In this document: piece by piece, positions 35,666-44,132 of the stretch
How positions within the stretch are numbered: the stretch's first letter is position 1
Layout of the letters: each line of letters begins with the position of its first letter
Assembly: GCF_009857815.1 (NCBI RefSeq)
Contig: NZ_WVVW01000001.1
Coordinates: 1,178,001-1,242,000, forward strand
Direction: 5' to 3'
DNA from: Pseudomaricurvus sp. HS19
Lineage (GTDB): Bacteria > Pseudomonadota > Gammaproteobacteria > Pseudomonadales > Cellvibrionaceae
Length of the DNA stretch: 64,000 bases
The notes under the pieces: generated by a model
Databases searched by the model: none
Seen by the model: the letters and a program-made list of their open reading frames with translations, nothing else
Told to the model about the DNA's origin: nothing
Position numbers and translations under genes: made by a program

Positions 35666-37375
35666 TTAAATGGTACCAGCCTGCATCTGTTTGACGGCGT
35701 AGTCACAAGCGCGTGCGGTAAAGGCCATATAAGTCAGGGAGGGATTCACGCAGGAGGAGGAACTCATAAAGGAGCCGTCCGTGATAAACAGGTTGGGAAC
35801 ATCGTGAGCCTGGTTGTATTTATTCACCACCGATTGTGTCGGGTCGTTACCCATACGTGCAGTGCCCATCTCGTGAATGCCGGAACCGGGTACCGAAAGT
35901 GTCTCCGGATCTCCAAGTGACATGCTGAAGGCCGCACCGGCGGCGTCCATGATGCGTTTGGCCTGGGCGTGAACATCCCGGGCCATGGCTTTTTCGTTCT
36001 CTCCCCAGCTGAACTCAAACGCCACCTGGGGAATACCGTAACGATCTTTCTTTTTGCTGAGGTAGACACGGTTATTGGGATTGGGCAGACACTCACCAAA
36101 GCCTGCGGCAACGAACATCCAGCCTGCCGGTGGCTTGCGCAGATTGTCTTTCAAGCCGGCCCCAAAACCCTTCTGATTGAAGCTGCCGGTCCAGTTGCTG
36201 GTGTTCACCATGGTCTGATAGCCGTAACCACGCACAAAACCGGGATCCTCGTCCTGCCCCGGCAGGTTGCGGAAGCGCGGGATATAGAGGCCGGTGGGAC
36301 GATTGCCGTAGTAGTAGCTATCCTGGTGCTCCATAAATATGCCCACGGAACCCAATCCCAGGAAGTGATCCATGAGATTGCGCCCCAGCATACCACTGCT
36401 GTTGCCGAGGCCATTGGGGAATGCTGCACTGGTGGAGTTGAGCAGCAACTGGGCAGAGCCGATGGTTGAAGCACAGAGGAAGACCACCCGTGCGCTGAAT
36501 TCATGACGTTTCAGCGTTTCAGAATCGATAACATGCACCTTGCTGATACGCTTGCCTGTTTCGTCATACTCCAGACGTTCCACCACCGAATTGGGTCGGA
36601 TGGTCAGGTTTCTGGTAGCACGCGCTGCGGGTAAGGTTGAGCTTTGGGAGCTGAAATAGCTGCCGGTAGAACAACCATTTTCGCAAGGCCCGCAGTAGTG
36701 GCAGGCGGAGCGCCCCGGCAGATCTTCGGTAAGGATCGCGGTACGGGCGTTGGTCAGGGTAAGTTCCGGGGCATTCTTTTTAAGTCGGTCCCGGACGGTT
36801 TCCTCGATCGCGAACCAGGGCATCGGCTTTTGAAACTCACCATCGGGCAGCTGTGGCAAGCCCTCCTTGCGGCCATTAACGCCGATAAACTTTTCCACAT
36901 AGCTGTACCAGGGAGCGATATCCTCGTAGCCCACTGGCCAGGGGATCCCATGGCCATCCCGGGCGTTAGCCTTGAAATCGTCCTCACTCCAGCGGTAGGT
37001 CTGGCGTCCCCACATCAACGAACGACCACCTACCACGCCACCGCGATACCACTCAAAGGGTGTGCCTTCATCCATCGCATAGGGATTCTGCTTGTCGTTA
37101 TTCCAGAAATGTCGATTCGCTGTGCGAAAGGCGTAGACCTTGCTCTGTACCGGAAATTCTTCCTCTACTACCTTACGATCACTCTTGCCGTTAAAAGGCA
37201 TCTTCCAGCTTGGGGCATGTTCACCCAAATAGCCGGTGCCGTGCTGCAGATCGCGGCCGCGCTCCAGCACCAGGACTTTAAGGCCTTTTTCGGTCAACTC
37301 CTTGGCGGCCCATCCCCCGGTAATACCTGACCCAACGACGATGGCATCAAAATCAAAATTCTTTGCGGTAATCAT
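35666..37375 (-). CDS. GMC oxidoreductase, catalytic subunit of a sugar or glycoside dehydrogenase
   Basis: The 569-residue flavoprotein has an N-terminal FAD site with VVGSGITGGWAAKEL (GSGITG 15-20), the GMC segment GGVVGGRSLMWGRQTYRW, and the active-site pair H501 (GSGIHEMGTARMG) and N544 (CVNPSLTYMAF). A cysteine cluster C225, C228, C231 and C235 (SACHYCGPCENGCSTGS) resembles the iron-sulfur ligands of three-subunit FAD glucose dehydrogenases. It has no signal peptide. The small subunit encoded just upstream has one, so the pair probably crosses the membrane together. The electron-accepting cytochrome is not encoded nearby. Confidence 0.92.
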   Translation of the reverse strand: MITAKNFDFDAIVVGSGITGGWAAKELTEKGLKVLVLERGRDLQHGTGYLGEHAPSWKMPFNGKSDRKVVEEEFPVQSKVYAFRTANRHFWNNDKQNPYAMDEGTPFEWYRGGVVGGRSLMWGRQTYRWSEDDFKANARDGHGIPWPVGYEDIAPWYSYVEKFIGVNGRKEGLPQLPDGEFQKPMPWFAIEETVRDRLKKNAPELTLTNARTAILTEDLPGRSACHYCGPCENGCSTGSYFSSQSSTLPAARATRNLTIRPNSVVERLEYDETGKRISKVHVIDSETLKRHEFSARVVFLCASTIGSAQLLLNSTSAAFPNGLGNSSGMLGRNLMDHFLGLGSVGIFMEHQDSYYYGNRPTGLYIPRFRNLPGQDEDPGFVRGYGYQTMVNTSNWTGSFNQKGFGAGLKDNLRKPPAGWMFVAAGFGECLPNPNNRVYLSKKKDRYGIPQVAFEFSWGENEKAMARDVHAQAKRIMDAAGAAFSMSLGDPETLSVPGSGIHEMGTARMGNDPTQSVVNKYNQAHDVPNLFITDGSFMSSSSCVNPSLTYMAFTARACDYAVKQMQAGTI

Positions 37376-37418
37376 ATCTGGCTATCCAATTTTTCTTATC
37401 TGTCGACGAGTCACGTAA

Positions 37419-38045
37419 TCAGCTGAAAAAAGCAAATGGCGCCCAGGCACTATCCTCGCCATTGCGGGGGTAGTGACCATCAAACTTCATTGGCATTGGG
37501 TTGTAACGCAACACCTGCTTTACGCCGGCTTCGGAAGTAAAGAAGCCCCAGATCGTCAGCTCCTTCAGCTGGCAGATAAAAGGGGCATCGCTGATAAAGG
37601 CTCGCCGCACATTGCCCTGGACATACCAGGGGCTGTCACTGGCTGCCGCCTCAAGACCCTCCAGCACAGCCAACTGCTGCTCCTGCGCCAACTGGTCGTA
37701 GGATTTACCAAACTCTTGCGGAATTCGTGTTTCCAGGTCACTGAGACCATTAAGAAAAATGGCCCGCTCTTCGTCATTGAGCCAATCCTGCACCATTAAT
37801 TCAATGAAGTGCGGTACACCGGCATCTATGGCACCGGGCGTGTCGGTACGGGGAATAATAATTTCAGCCGCCGCTGCGACAATGGCTCTCTGGCCGACGG
37901 AAAACAGTTTGGCCGGTTGTTTGACGTAGTCGTCGGCCGCTGCCAGGTAGGTCATTTGCTCAGGAGTAAGGGCAAAGGTGGCTGGGGTTATACCGGCGCT
38001 ACCCAGCAGAACGGCAGCACATTGGAGAAACTCTCTTCGATTCAT
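37419..38045 (-). CDS. Gluconate 2-dehydrogenase subunit 3 family small subunit with Tat signal
   Basis: The 208-residue product begins with MNRREFLQCAAVLLGSAG, a Tat-type signal with the RR motif, and then shows the family region FSVGQRAIVAAAAEIIIPRTDTPG and the closing GHYPRNGEDSAW. Small subunits of this family carry FAD dehydrogenases through the Tat pathway and stabilise them. The GMC gene follows after 43 bp. The operator and promoter at 38147-38182 put it under the LacI regulator. Confidence 0.9.
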   Translation of the reverse strand: MNRREFLQCAAVLLGSAGITPATFALTPEQMTYLAAADDYVKQPAKLFSVGQRAIVAAAAEIIIPRTDTPGAIDAGVPHFIELMVQDWLNDEERAIFLNGLSDLETRIPQEFGKSYDQLAQEQQLAVLEGLEAAASDSPWYVQGNVRRAFISDAPFICQLKELTIWGFFTSEAGVKQVLRYNPMPMKFDGHYPRNGEDSAWAPFAFFS

Positions 38046-38146
38046 TATCCGATTCCTCTCATGCAGCGATGAGATGCTTATAGTTATTTGAAAACTACCC
38101 CGTCCGAGGGGACAACGATCACACAGGCATAATACGTAAGTCCCCT

Positions 38147-38182
38147 AGTGTACCGTGGACCGCAATAATGTAAACGTTTACA
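38147..38182 (-). promoter_or_regulatory. LacI-type operator and promoter of the dehydrogenase pair
   Basis: TGTAAACGTTTACA at 38169-38182 is identical to the core of the operator at 27256-27279. On the minus strand TTTACA (38174-38169) serves as the -35 element and TACACT (38152-38147) as the -10 with a 16-bp spacer. The arrangement copies that at the receptor and ThuA promoters. Confidence 0.78.
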
Positions 38183-38418
38183 GATCACTGACAAACACAA
38201 TTTTTGTAAATAGACCCCGGCCCGAGGGGCAACCTGAAGAACCAGGAGATGACAATACGCCAGCGAGCAATGCCATAAATGGGCGCTCCCCTGACGGATC
38301 AAGGCAATTTTCTATGGGCCTTATCTGACACCGGAGCACTTAATTACCGATCGCTCTCGTATGAAGATGATGGGCGAGCGTCTGTCAGGCACAGCTATCG
38401 CCGCGGTCACCACTAACG

Positions 38419-38453
38419 AAAAAGGCCGGTACCCTCGCGGGTACCGGCCTTTT
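38419..38453. terminator. Bidirectional terminator after the second TonB-dependent receptor gene
   Basis: Stem AAGGCCGGTACCC / GGGTACCGGCCTT with loop TCGC is flanked by A5 and T4 runs, 26 bp past the receptor stop codon on the minus strand. Confidence 0.93.
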
Positions 38454-38479
38454 AGCTATCGCTTGTCAGCGATGTTGGA

Positions 38480-40963
38480 TCAGAAGTTGTAACGCAGGCT
38501 AACACCCACTTCGCGACGTGGAGTCACCTCTACTTCGCGGTAGCCGCCACCAACGAGAGCGCTCAGGTTGCTACCCTCGCCGATCTCGATATCGTCATAG
38601 CGCACGGTTTCATCTTCACCGGTTACGTTCTTGACGAACATCTGCACATCCCAGGTGCCTTCACCGTCACGCACACCAAAGTACAGGTTCAGCAGACCGT
38701 AGGAATCGATAACAGTGTTTTCGTGCTTGTTATCGTTCTCACCCTGCCAGGAGTAGATACCACGTACGTAACCATCCATCATGTCAGTCACTGGCATGCT
38801 GTATTCAGAGGTGACAGACGCTGTCCACTCAGGCTGGGTACTGGCGGACAGACCACCGGAACAGAAGTTGATCTGACTGGTCGGGCTGAAGTTGTCAGGA
38901 GTCTGGTTACATGGGATATCGTCCTTCACTTCGCTGTCCATCCAGGCCAGCACACCGGATACGGTCCAGTTTTCCATAATCAGGAAGCTGGCATCCAAGT
39001 CGATACCCTGTACGACGGTATCAGCGTTGGAGGTGAAGTTGAAGGTATCCACGTCTTCATTACCAGTGCTACCAGTCAGGTAACGAACTTCACCCGGGGT
39101 ATAGTAGAAGTAGCCTTCAAAGTCCTGATAGTAGTAAGCGGCGTTCAGACGACCACGACCATCCATGAAGTCCCACTTGGCACCCACCTCATAGGAAATG
39201 GAACGCTCGTTTTCACGCTGGCCGGTAACCCGGTCCATGCCGCCCTGGAAAGGCACACCATTGAAGAAGTTAACACCTACAGTGGCGTTTGGCCCCTGAC
39301 GTACTGCGGTACCCACGTTGGAGTACATCATGAAGTCATCAGCAAAGCGGTGGGACAACGCCACGTTCCAGATAAACTCTTCATCCTTGCCGGACTGATC
39401 GTCCAACACGTTGCCCGCCACAAGCAGCTTGTCTTCTTTGGTCTCAAACCAGATCTGACGACCACCGATAGCCAGCTCGGTGCTGTCTGTCAGGTAGAAA
39501 GTGAAGTTGGCAAAAACCGAAGTCTCTTCGGTGGTAGACATTGTCTGAATAGGCACATTCAGGATATAGGCACCAACGGCAGTACCACTTGGGTCAAGAA
39601 TGCTGGCCAGCGGACCGTAAACAAAGGGGCTGAACGGTGACGCGCCCAGGAAACGGTGTGAGAAGAGGTTATTCTCACCCTCTTTCTTCTGGTAGAAAAC
39701 GCCCGCGGTATAGTCGAAGAAGTCACCAAGCGGCTCTTCGGAGGAGATGCGGATCTCATGGGACTCCTGATCCTGCCACAGGTCCAGCTCCTGGTACCAC
39801 TCATCAACTGTAGAGGCGACAATAATTCCCGAGCCGGGAGGAGCACCCAAAACCGGACTCAGATCGTTGGTCTCTCCATTGGATGTACCAATCCAGTTAA
39901 TGAAATCCTGTGGACCTGTACCAGTGTTGGAGAACTTACTCACCTGCCCCACGTAATTGAAGACCTGGCCAACAGCAGTCAGCTCCAGGTTCAGCACGGT
40001 GGCTTCAAGTTCATTATCTGTCTTGTTGGGAGATGCCTGAACACTGCGACGATCCTCCGGAGCAATGGCGCCGAAGTCGTGATGGGACAAGCCACCGCCA
40101 AAGTTTGCCAATGCGCCATTACGCGCTTCACCAGCATGATGCGGGAAGATCAGACGATCCACCTCCATCTTCTGATGCATCAGGGAGCCTTCGAAATTAT
40201 CGGTCGGTGCGAAGCCCAGAGTGAAACGGTAGCCAGTGGTATCAACGTCAGGCTCCTGATCGCTGAACATGCTCTTGACGCCATTGGCTTCGTTCTCGTC
40301 GACAACACCCGCCACACGCAGTGCCAGCTTGTCTTCAACCAGCGGTACGTTTACAGCACCCTGGTAGTTGGTAGCGCCTTTGTTGGTCGCAGTAGCATTC
40401 ACGTAGCCTTCAAACTCGGACAGGTTGGCGTCGCGAGTGGTTACAGTAATCGCACCGGAGGGTGCAGAACGGCCACGCAGGGTACCCTGTGGACCACGCA
40501 GAACTTCCACCTGACCGATATCGAATACCTGGGTGAAGATCTGGTTGGACTCTACAGGCGCATCGTTCAGATAGAATTCAACGGATGGGGAAGACTGGGC
40601 CTCAATACGGAAATCAATACCGCGCATACTGGCGCCGGTGGTGTAACCGTTGGAGCCGGAATCCAGGGAGATGCCGGGAACCACGGACTGCATGTCTTCA
40701 AAGTTCAGGATGTTGAGTTTTTCGAAGGTGTCGCTGCCGACGGCGTTAACAGTCTGAGGAACATCCTGCAAACTTTCGTCTTTACGACGAGCGGTAACCA
40801 CGACCTCTTCGAGAGCGAAACCGGTGGAACCACCAGTATCCTGAGCCATTACGTCTACCGCGCCACCCAAGGCCAACAATGAAACAATTGCAGCTGACTT
40901 GCCGCCTTTGTTTACAGCCTTGATAGCACGAGCCAGAGGTGCTTGGGAGGGTTTATTCAGCAT
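38480..40963 (-). CDS. TonB-dependent receptor with strong expression signature
   Basis: The 827-residue receptor has a signal region ending near VDVMAQ (about residue 41), a TonB box region ALEEVVVTARRKDESLQDVP, a plug with RGPQGTLRGRSAPSGAI, and a barrel closing with VGVSLRYNF. The plug type is the one common in Caulobacter and marine gammaproteobacterial receptors. Codon use is strongly biased to the preferred set, as expected for an abundant protein. It stands alone between terminators and a 1-kb intergenic region. Placement beside the hexuronate genes suggests an acidic oligosaccharide ligand, which is inference only. Confidence 0.92.
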   Translation of the reverse strand: MLNKPSQAPLARAIKAVNKGGKSAAIVSLLALGGAVDVMAQDTGGSTGFALEEVVVTARRKDESLQDVPQTVNAVGSDTFEKLNILNFEDMQSVVPGISLDSGSNGYTTGASMRGIDFRIEAQSSPSVEFYLNDAPVESNQIFTQVFDIGQVEVLRGPQGTLRGRSAPSGAITVTTRDANLSEFEGYVNATATNKGATNYQGAVNVPLVEDKLALRVAGVVDENEANGVKSMFSDQEPDVDTTGYRFTLGFAPTDNFEGSLMHQKMEVDRLIFPHHAGEARNGALANFGGGLSHHDFGAIAPEDRRSVQASPNKTDNELEATVLNLELTAVGQVFNYVGQVSKFSNTGTGPQDFINWIGTSNGETNDLSPVLGAPPGSGIIVASTVDEWYQELDLWQDQESHEIRISSEEPLGDFFDYTAGVFYQKKEGENNLFSHRFLGASPFSPFVYGPLASILDPSGTAVGAYILNVPIQTMSTTEETSVFANFTFYLTDSTELAIGGRQIWFETKEDKLLVAGNVLDDQSGKDEEFIWNVALSHRFADDFMMYSNVGTAVRQGPNATVGVNFFNGVPFQGGMDRVTGQRENERSISYEVGAKWDFMDGRGRLNAAYYYQDFEGYFYYTPGEVRYLTGSTGNEDVDTFNFTSNADTVVQGIDLDASFLIMENWTVSGVLAWMDSEVKDDIPCNQTPDNFSPTSQINFCSGGLSASTQPEWTASVTSEYSMPVTDMMDGYVRGIYSWQGENDNKHENTVIDSYGLLNLYFGVRDGEGTWDVQMFVKNVTGEDETVRYDDIEIGEGSNLSALVGGGYREVEVTPRREVGVSLRYNF

Positions 40964-42035
40964 GTTATCGATGCTCCTTGTTATAGTTTTTTTGCTTTTT
41001 ATTTATTGGTATTGCTTTATTTGCCTGATCTGAAAACAACCGATGCTATCGCTCAATGATTGTTTTCAGCTCACACAGATCCCAGTGCTTGCTGATCCTG
41101 CCGCCAGCCATACTAAGGGCGGGGATTGCGAGCCATCAATTACTTTTTTTGATTTTCCGAAACTGTTTGTTCAATCCGTTGCTTGCTGGCAACTGTTGTT
41201 ATTTATGTTTTTGGGATTCAGGTTTTCGGCGTTAACCCTAACTGTGCCGGGACCCTCTTGAATCCACCTGTTTTAATTCACCTGTCATTTACAGCACGAT
41301 TCTTCTGCGCCCAGACTACTACAAACACAGCGCAGGACAGATGTGGCATTTTTGCCAAATCGCGCATTAAAAATCAGGTTGTTGTGTTTTCGTTTCGCCC
41401 ATCGGGCGGGCCGTGTTGCCAGGACAATGCCCGACAAGACCAAATGTTTTAAAACTTTATAGTTATACGTATTACTTTCAGGTCAATAGCTGTTGTCTTC
41501 GCGCCCTGTTTTTATGCTGATTGTTTCAGGGCCAGGCGAGACCGGACTTTGCTCAACTTTACATGGTCGACCGGATACAGGTCAACAATAATAACTCGTC
41601 GCTATATAAATTGTACAAACTGATCAGACTCGCTTCCATGCCACCCTGGGGCGGTCATTCTGACGCTCCTCAGAAACCAGAATAATCCAATATTTTCAGA
41701 TAGTTAAAGTGCACCGAAGCGGATTTGACCGCTCCGGTGCCGGCCATGATAAAACACGCCAGCGGCATGTTAAATCACTGCCCGGGCAGGGTTCGGCAAG
41801 GCAAAACAGCGGCATTATGATTGCTGCGGCGACATATCACGCTGTCCCGGCCGTCAATCCCAATCCAGCAATTTATCCGGACTATTAGCTCTGGAAGAGT
41901 ACCGACCCGAAGCAAGCCCCCCGGTACTCTACCCCGAATGCCCTACCCCGGGCTGCTTCGTCCCAGCGCCTGTACAGTGTCGCTATCGCAGCCGGGACAA
42001 TGACTCCAGGCTGCCAACCCCCAGGCAGGGTTGCA
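40964..42035. other. 1-kb intergenic region upstream of the second receptor
   Basis: No coding region is convincing in this stretch. Two inverted repeats stand out. CTGAAAACAA at 41030-41039 and TTGTTTTCAG at 41060-41069 are perfect ten-base arms around a 20-base loop, 67 bp before the receptor start. The arms at 41711-41722 and 41729-41740 (GCACCGAAGCGG, CCGCTCCGGTGC) form a 12-bp stem with one mismatch. The left half is AT-rich and probably holds the receptor promoter and leader. Confidence 0.5.
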
Positions 42036-43214
42036 TTATTGCCGTCTCATGCTCTGCAGGACGTGTAATGCACCGCGCAGCTCTGCCAGGGATTTCATGC
42101 GCCCACCGTAGGAGTAGCCGGGGTTGGTGCCGGGCTTGTCGACCTCTGCCGCCAGCAGGTGGCCGTGATCCGGGCGCATGGGGATCGAACGTCCGCCCTC
42201 TTGCGAGCGACGCCCTTCTTCATCGAGCAGCGCATTCATAATGCCGATCATGTCGTTGTCACCATCCAGGTGATCCGACTCGTAAAAAGAGCCATCCGCT
42301 TCCCGCTTCACATTACGCAGGTGGACGAAATAGATACGCTCCCCGAAACGGCGAATCATGCGCACCAGGTCGTTATCCCCCCGCGCGCCGAAGGAGCCGG
42401 CACACATGGTCAGTCCATTGCTGGGGCTGGGCACGGCGGTCAGGATTGCGTTGGCGTCGTCTTCTGTGGATACCACACGCGGCAAACCAAACAACGAAAA
42501 CGGCGGATCATCCGGATGGATACACATCTCCACACCGGCCTGCTCGGCCGCGGGAACAATGTCCCGCAGGAAAGCGAAGAGGTTTTCGCGGTAGCCTTCT
42601 GTGCCCAAGGCAATAAATTCGGCAATGGCCTGCTGGATAGTCTCCCGGGAGTAAGAGCCCTCACCGCCTGGAAGACCGGCGATGATGTTGCGCTCAAGCA
42701 GCGCCTGCTCCTCCTCTGTCAGCTCCTCAAAGCGCTGTTTGGCTTTGGCCAGCTGCTCTGCACTGTAATCCCCTTCGGCACCCGGGCGCTGCAGCATGTA
42801 GACGTCGTAGGCGATGAAGTCGGACATCTCAAAGCGCAGTGCACGGGCATCACTCTTCAGGCGATAGTTGAGGTTGGTACGGGTCCAGTCCACCACCGGC
42901 ATAAAGTTGTAACAGACGGTATGGACACCGGCCTCACCGAGGTTGATAAGCGTCTGGCGGTAGTTATCCAGCAACTCCAGATAATTGTCTTTGCGCAACT
43001 TGATATTGTTGTGCAGGGGGACACTCTCTACCACCGACCACTCAAGACCCGCCGCCTCGATCTCCGCTTTGCGCTTGAGGATTTCATCCAACGGCCAGAG
43101 ATCACCGGTGGCAATGTGGTGCAATGAGGTAACGATTCCGGTTGCCCCGGCCTGCGCCACCTGCTGCAGAGTGATCGGATCCGAAGGGCCAAACCAACGC
43201 CATGTTTCCTGCAT
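42036..43214 (-). CDS. uxuA: Mannonate dehydratase
   Basis: UxuA converts D-mannonate to 2-keto-3-deoxy-D-gluconate. The 392-residue protein starts MQETWRWFGPSDPITLQQV, the typical start of the family, and shows the metal-site segments CIHPDDPPFSLFGLPRV, NGLTMCAGSFGARGDNDLV and PMRPDHGHLLAAEVDKPGTNPGY. Size and motifs match the TIM-barrel metal-dependent enzyme. It is the last gene of the operon uxaC-uxuB-kdgK-uxuA and lies 47 bp after the kinase gene. Confidence 0.97.
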   Translation of the reverse strand: MQETWRWFGPSDPITLQQVAQAGATGIVTSLHHIATGDLWPLDEILKRKAEIEAAGLEWSVVESVPLHNNIKLRKDNYLELLDNYRQTLINLGEAGVHTVCYNFMPVVDWTRTNLNYRLKSDARALRFEMSDFIAYDVYMLQRPGAEGDYSAEQLAKAKQRFEELTEEEQALLERNIIAGLPGGEGSYSRETIQQAIAEFIALGTEGYRENLFAFLRDIVPAAEQAGVEMCIHPDDPPFSLFGLPRVVSTEDDANAILTAVPSPSNGLTMCAGSFGARGDNDLVRMIRRFGERIYFVHLRNVKREADGSFYESDHLDGDNDMIGIMNALLDEEGRRSQEGGRSIPMRPDHGHLLAAEVDKPGTNPGYSYGGRMKSLAELRGALHVLQSMRRQ

Positions 43215-43261
43215 AACTAATAGACCTGCTTTAGCAAAAATCGCTGAAAAATATAAATGAA

Positions 43262-44128
43262 CTATCGGGGCAGAACCGCGCCCCGATGCATAACAACCTG
43301 TGCCGCCAGCTGCTGCGCCCGGCTCACCGCCGTTGCGACGGATTCACCACTGGCACGGCTGGCAATATACGCCGCGTTGAAGGAGTCACCGGCGCCGGTG
43401 GTATCCACCGCATCCACCGCTTCGGCTGGCTGAAAATAACTGCTGTCACCCATCCAGACCTGACACGCGGGTCCTGGCACTTTGATTACCAGTTCCTGAA
43501 CACCTTGAGCCCGGTAAAAATCACGACACGCCTCAGCCGAGTCGATGCCCCACAACTGGGTCTCGTCGTCCAGGGTGGGCAGCACCATGTCACAATGACC
43601 GAGTACGGCCTCATAACAACTCCGGGCCTCTTCCACCCCGGACCACAAACGCGGCCGGTAGTTGGGGTCAAACACAATCTGGCAACCACGGCGCCGCAAA
43701 CCGGCGATCAACTGCACCAGGTTATCCAGCCCGCTGCGTGTTACTGCCAGGGTAATACCGGAAAAATAGAAGATATCGGGCACATCCACCAGTTCCACCG
43801 GCTCGTCAAACAGCTCCCGCGCCGGACTGCGTCCGCGCCAATAACGGAACTCCCGTTCACCATCTGGCTGGTTGTGAATGGTGTAAAGGCCGGGCTGGCG
43901 GCCTGGCAGTCTTGGAATCAACCCGCTTCCCACCTGCTCCCTTGCCAACGCGGCCAGGATTTCAGCGGAGAAATGGTCATCGCCCAGCGCCGTCATGTAT
44001 TCCACATCCATCCCGGCGCGCGCCATATAGATCGCGGTATTGTAGGTGTCGCCACCGTAAGCCTGCTGCCACGCCCCTCCACCGGAGGCGAACTCGACCA
44101 TTACTTCACCGGCACACAAAATACGCAT
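43262..44128 (-). CDS. kdgK: 2-dehydro-3-deoxygluconokinase, PfkB family
   Basis: The 288-residue PfkB kinase starts at ATG 44128 with GGAGGT upstream. GEVMVEF is the substrate-side N-terminal strand, and VDTTGAGDSFNAAYIAS is the PfkB ATP and catalytic signature with the Asp base. The substrate is inferred from place: the gene lies four bases after uxuB and before uxuA, so phosphorylation of 2-keto-3-deoxygluconate to 2-keto-3-deoxy-6-phosphogluconate completes the pathway. It is a little shorter than the usual 300-310 residues. Confidence 0.9.
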   Translation of the reverse strand: MRILCAGEVMVEFASGGGAWQQAYGGDTYNTAIYMARAGMDVEYMTALGDDHFSAEILAALAREQVGSGLIPRLPGRQPGLYTIHNQPDGEREFRYWRGRSPARELFDEPVELVDVPDIFYFSGITLAVTRSGLDNLVQLIAGLRRRGCQIVFDPNYRPRLWSGVEEARSCYEAVLGHCDMVLPTLDDETQLWGIDSAEACRDFYRAQGVQELVIKVPGPACQVWMGDSSYFQPAEAVDAVDTTGAGDSFNAAYIASRASGESVATAVSRAQQLAAQVVMHRGAVLPR

Positions 44129-44132
44129 GGCG

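Larger units (their letters stand above)
38046..38479. other. Intergenic region between the dehydrogenase pair and the second receptor
   Basis: The region contains the promoter and operator of the minus-strand dehydrogenase pair and, at its far end, the terminator of the second receptor. The 230 bp between them show no recognisable gene or site. Confidence 0.6.

Noticed and set aside
39758-40882. A 374-codon open frame on the plus strand
   Set aside because: It is antisense to the second TonB-dependent receptor, whose plug and signal sequence are clear.
41821-42003. A 60-codon frame in the 1-kb intergenic region
   Set aside because: Its composition (Ser, Arg, Pro rich) and lack of a ribosome binding site give no support for coding.
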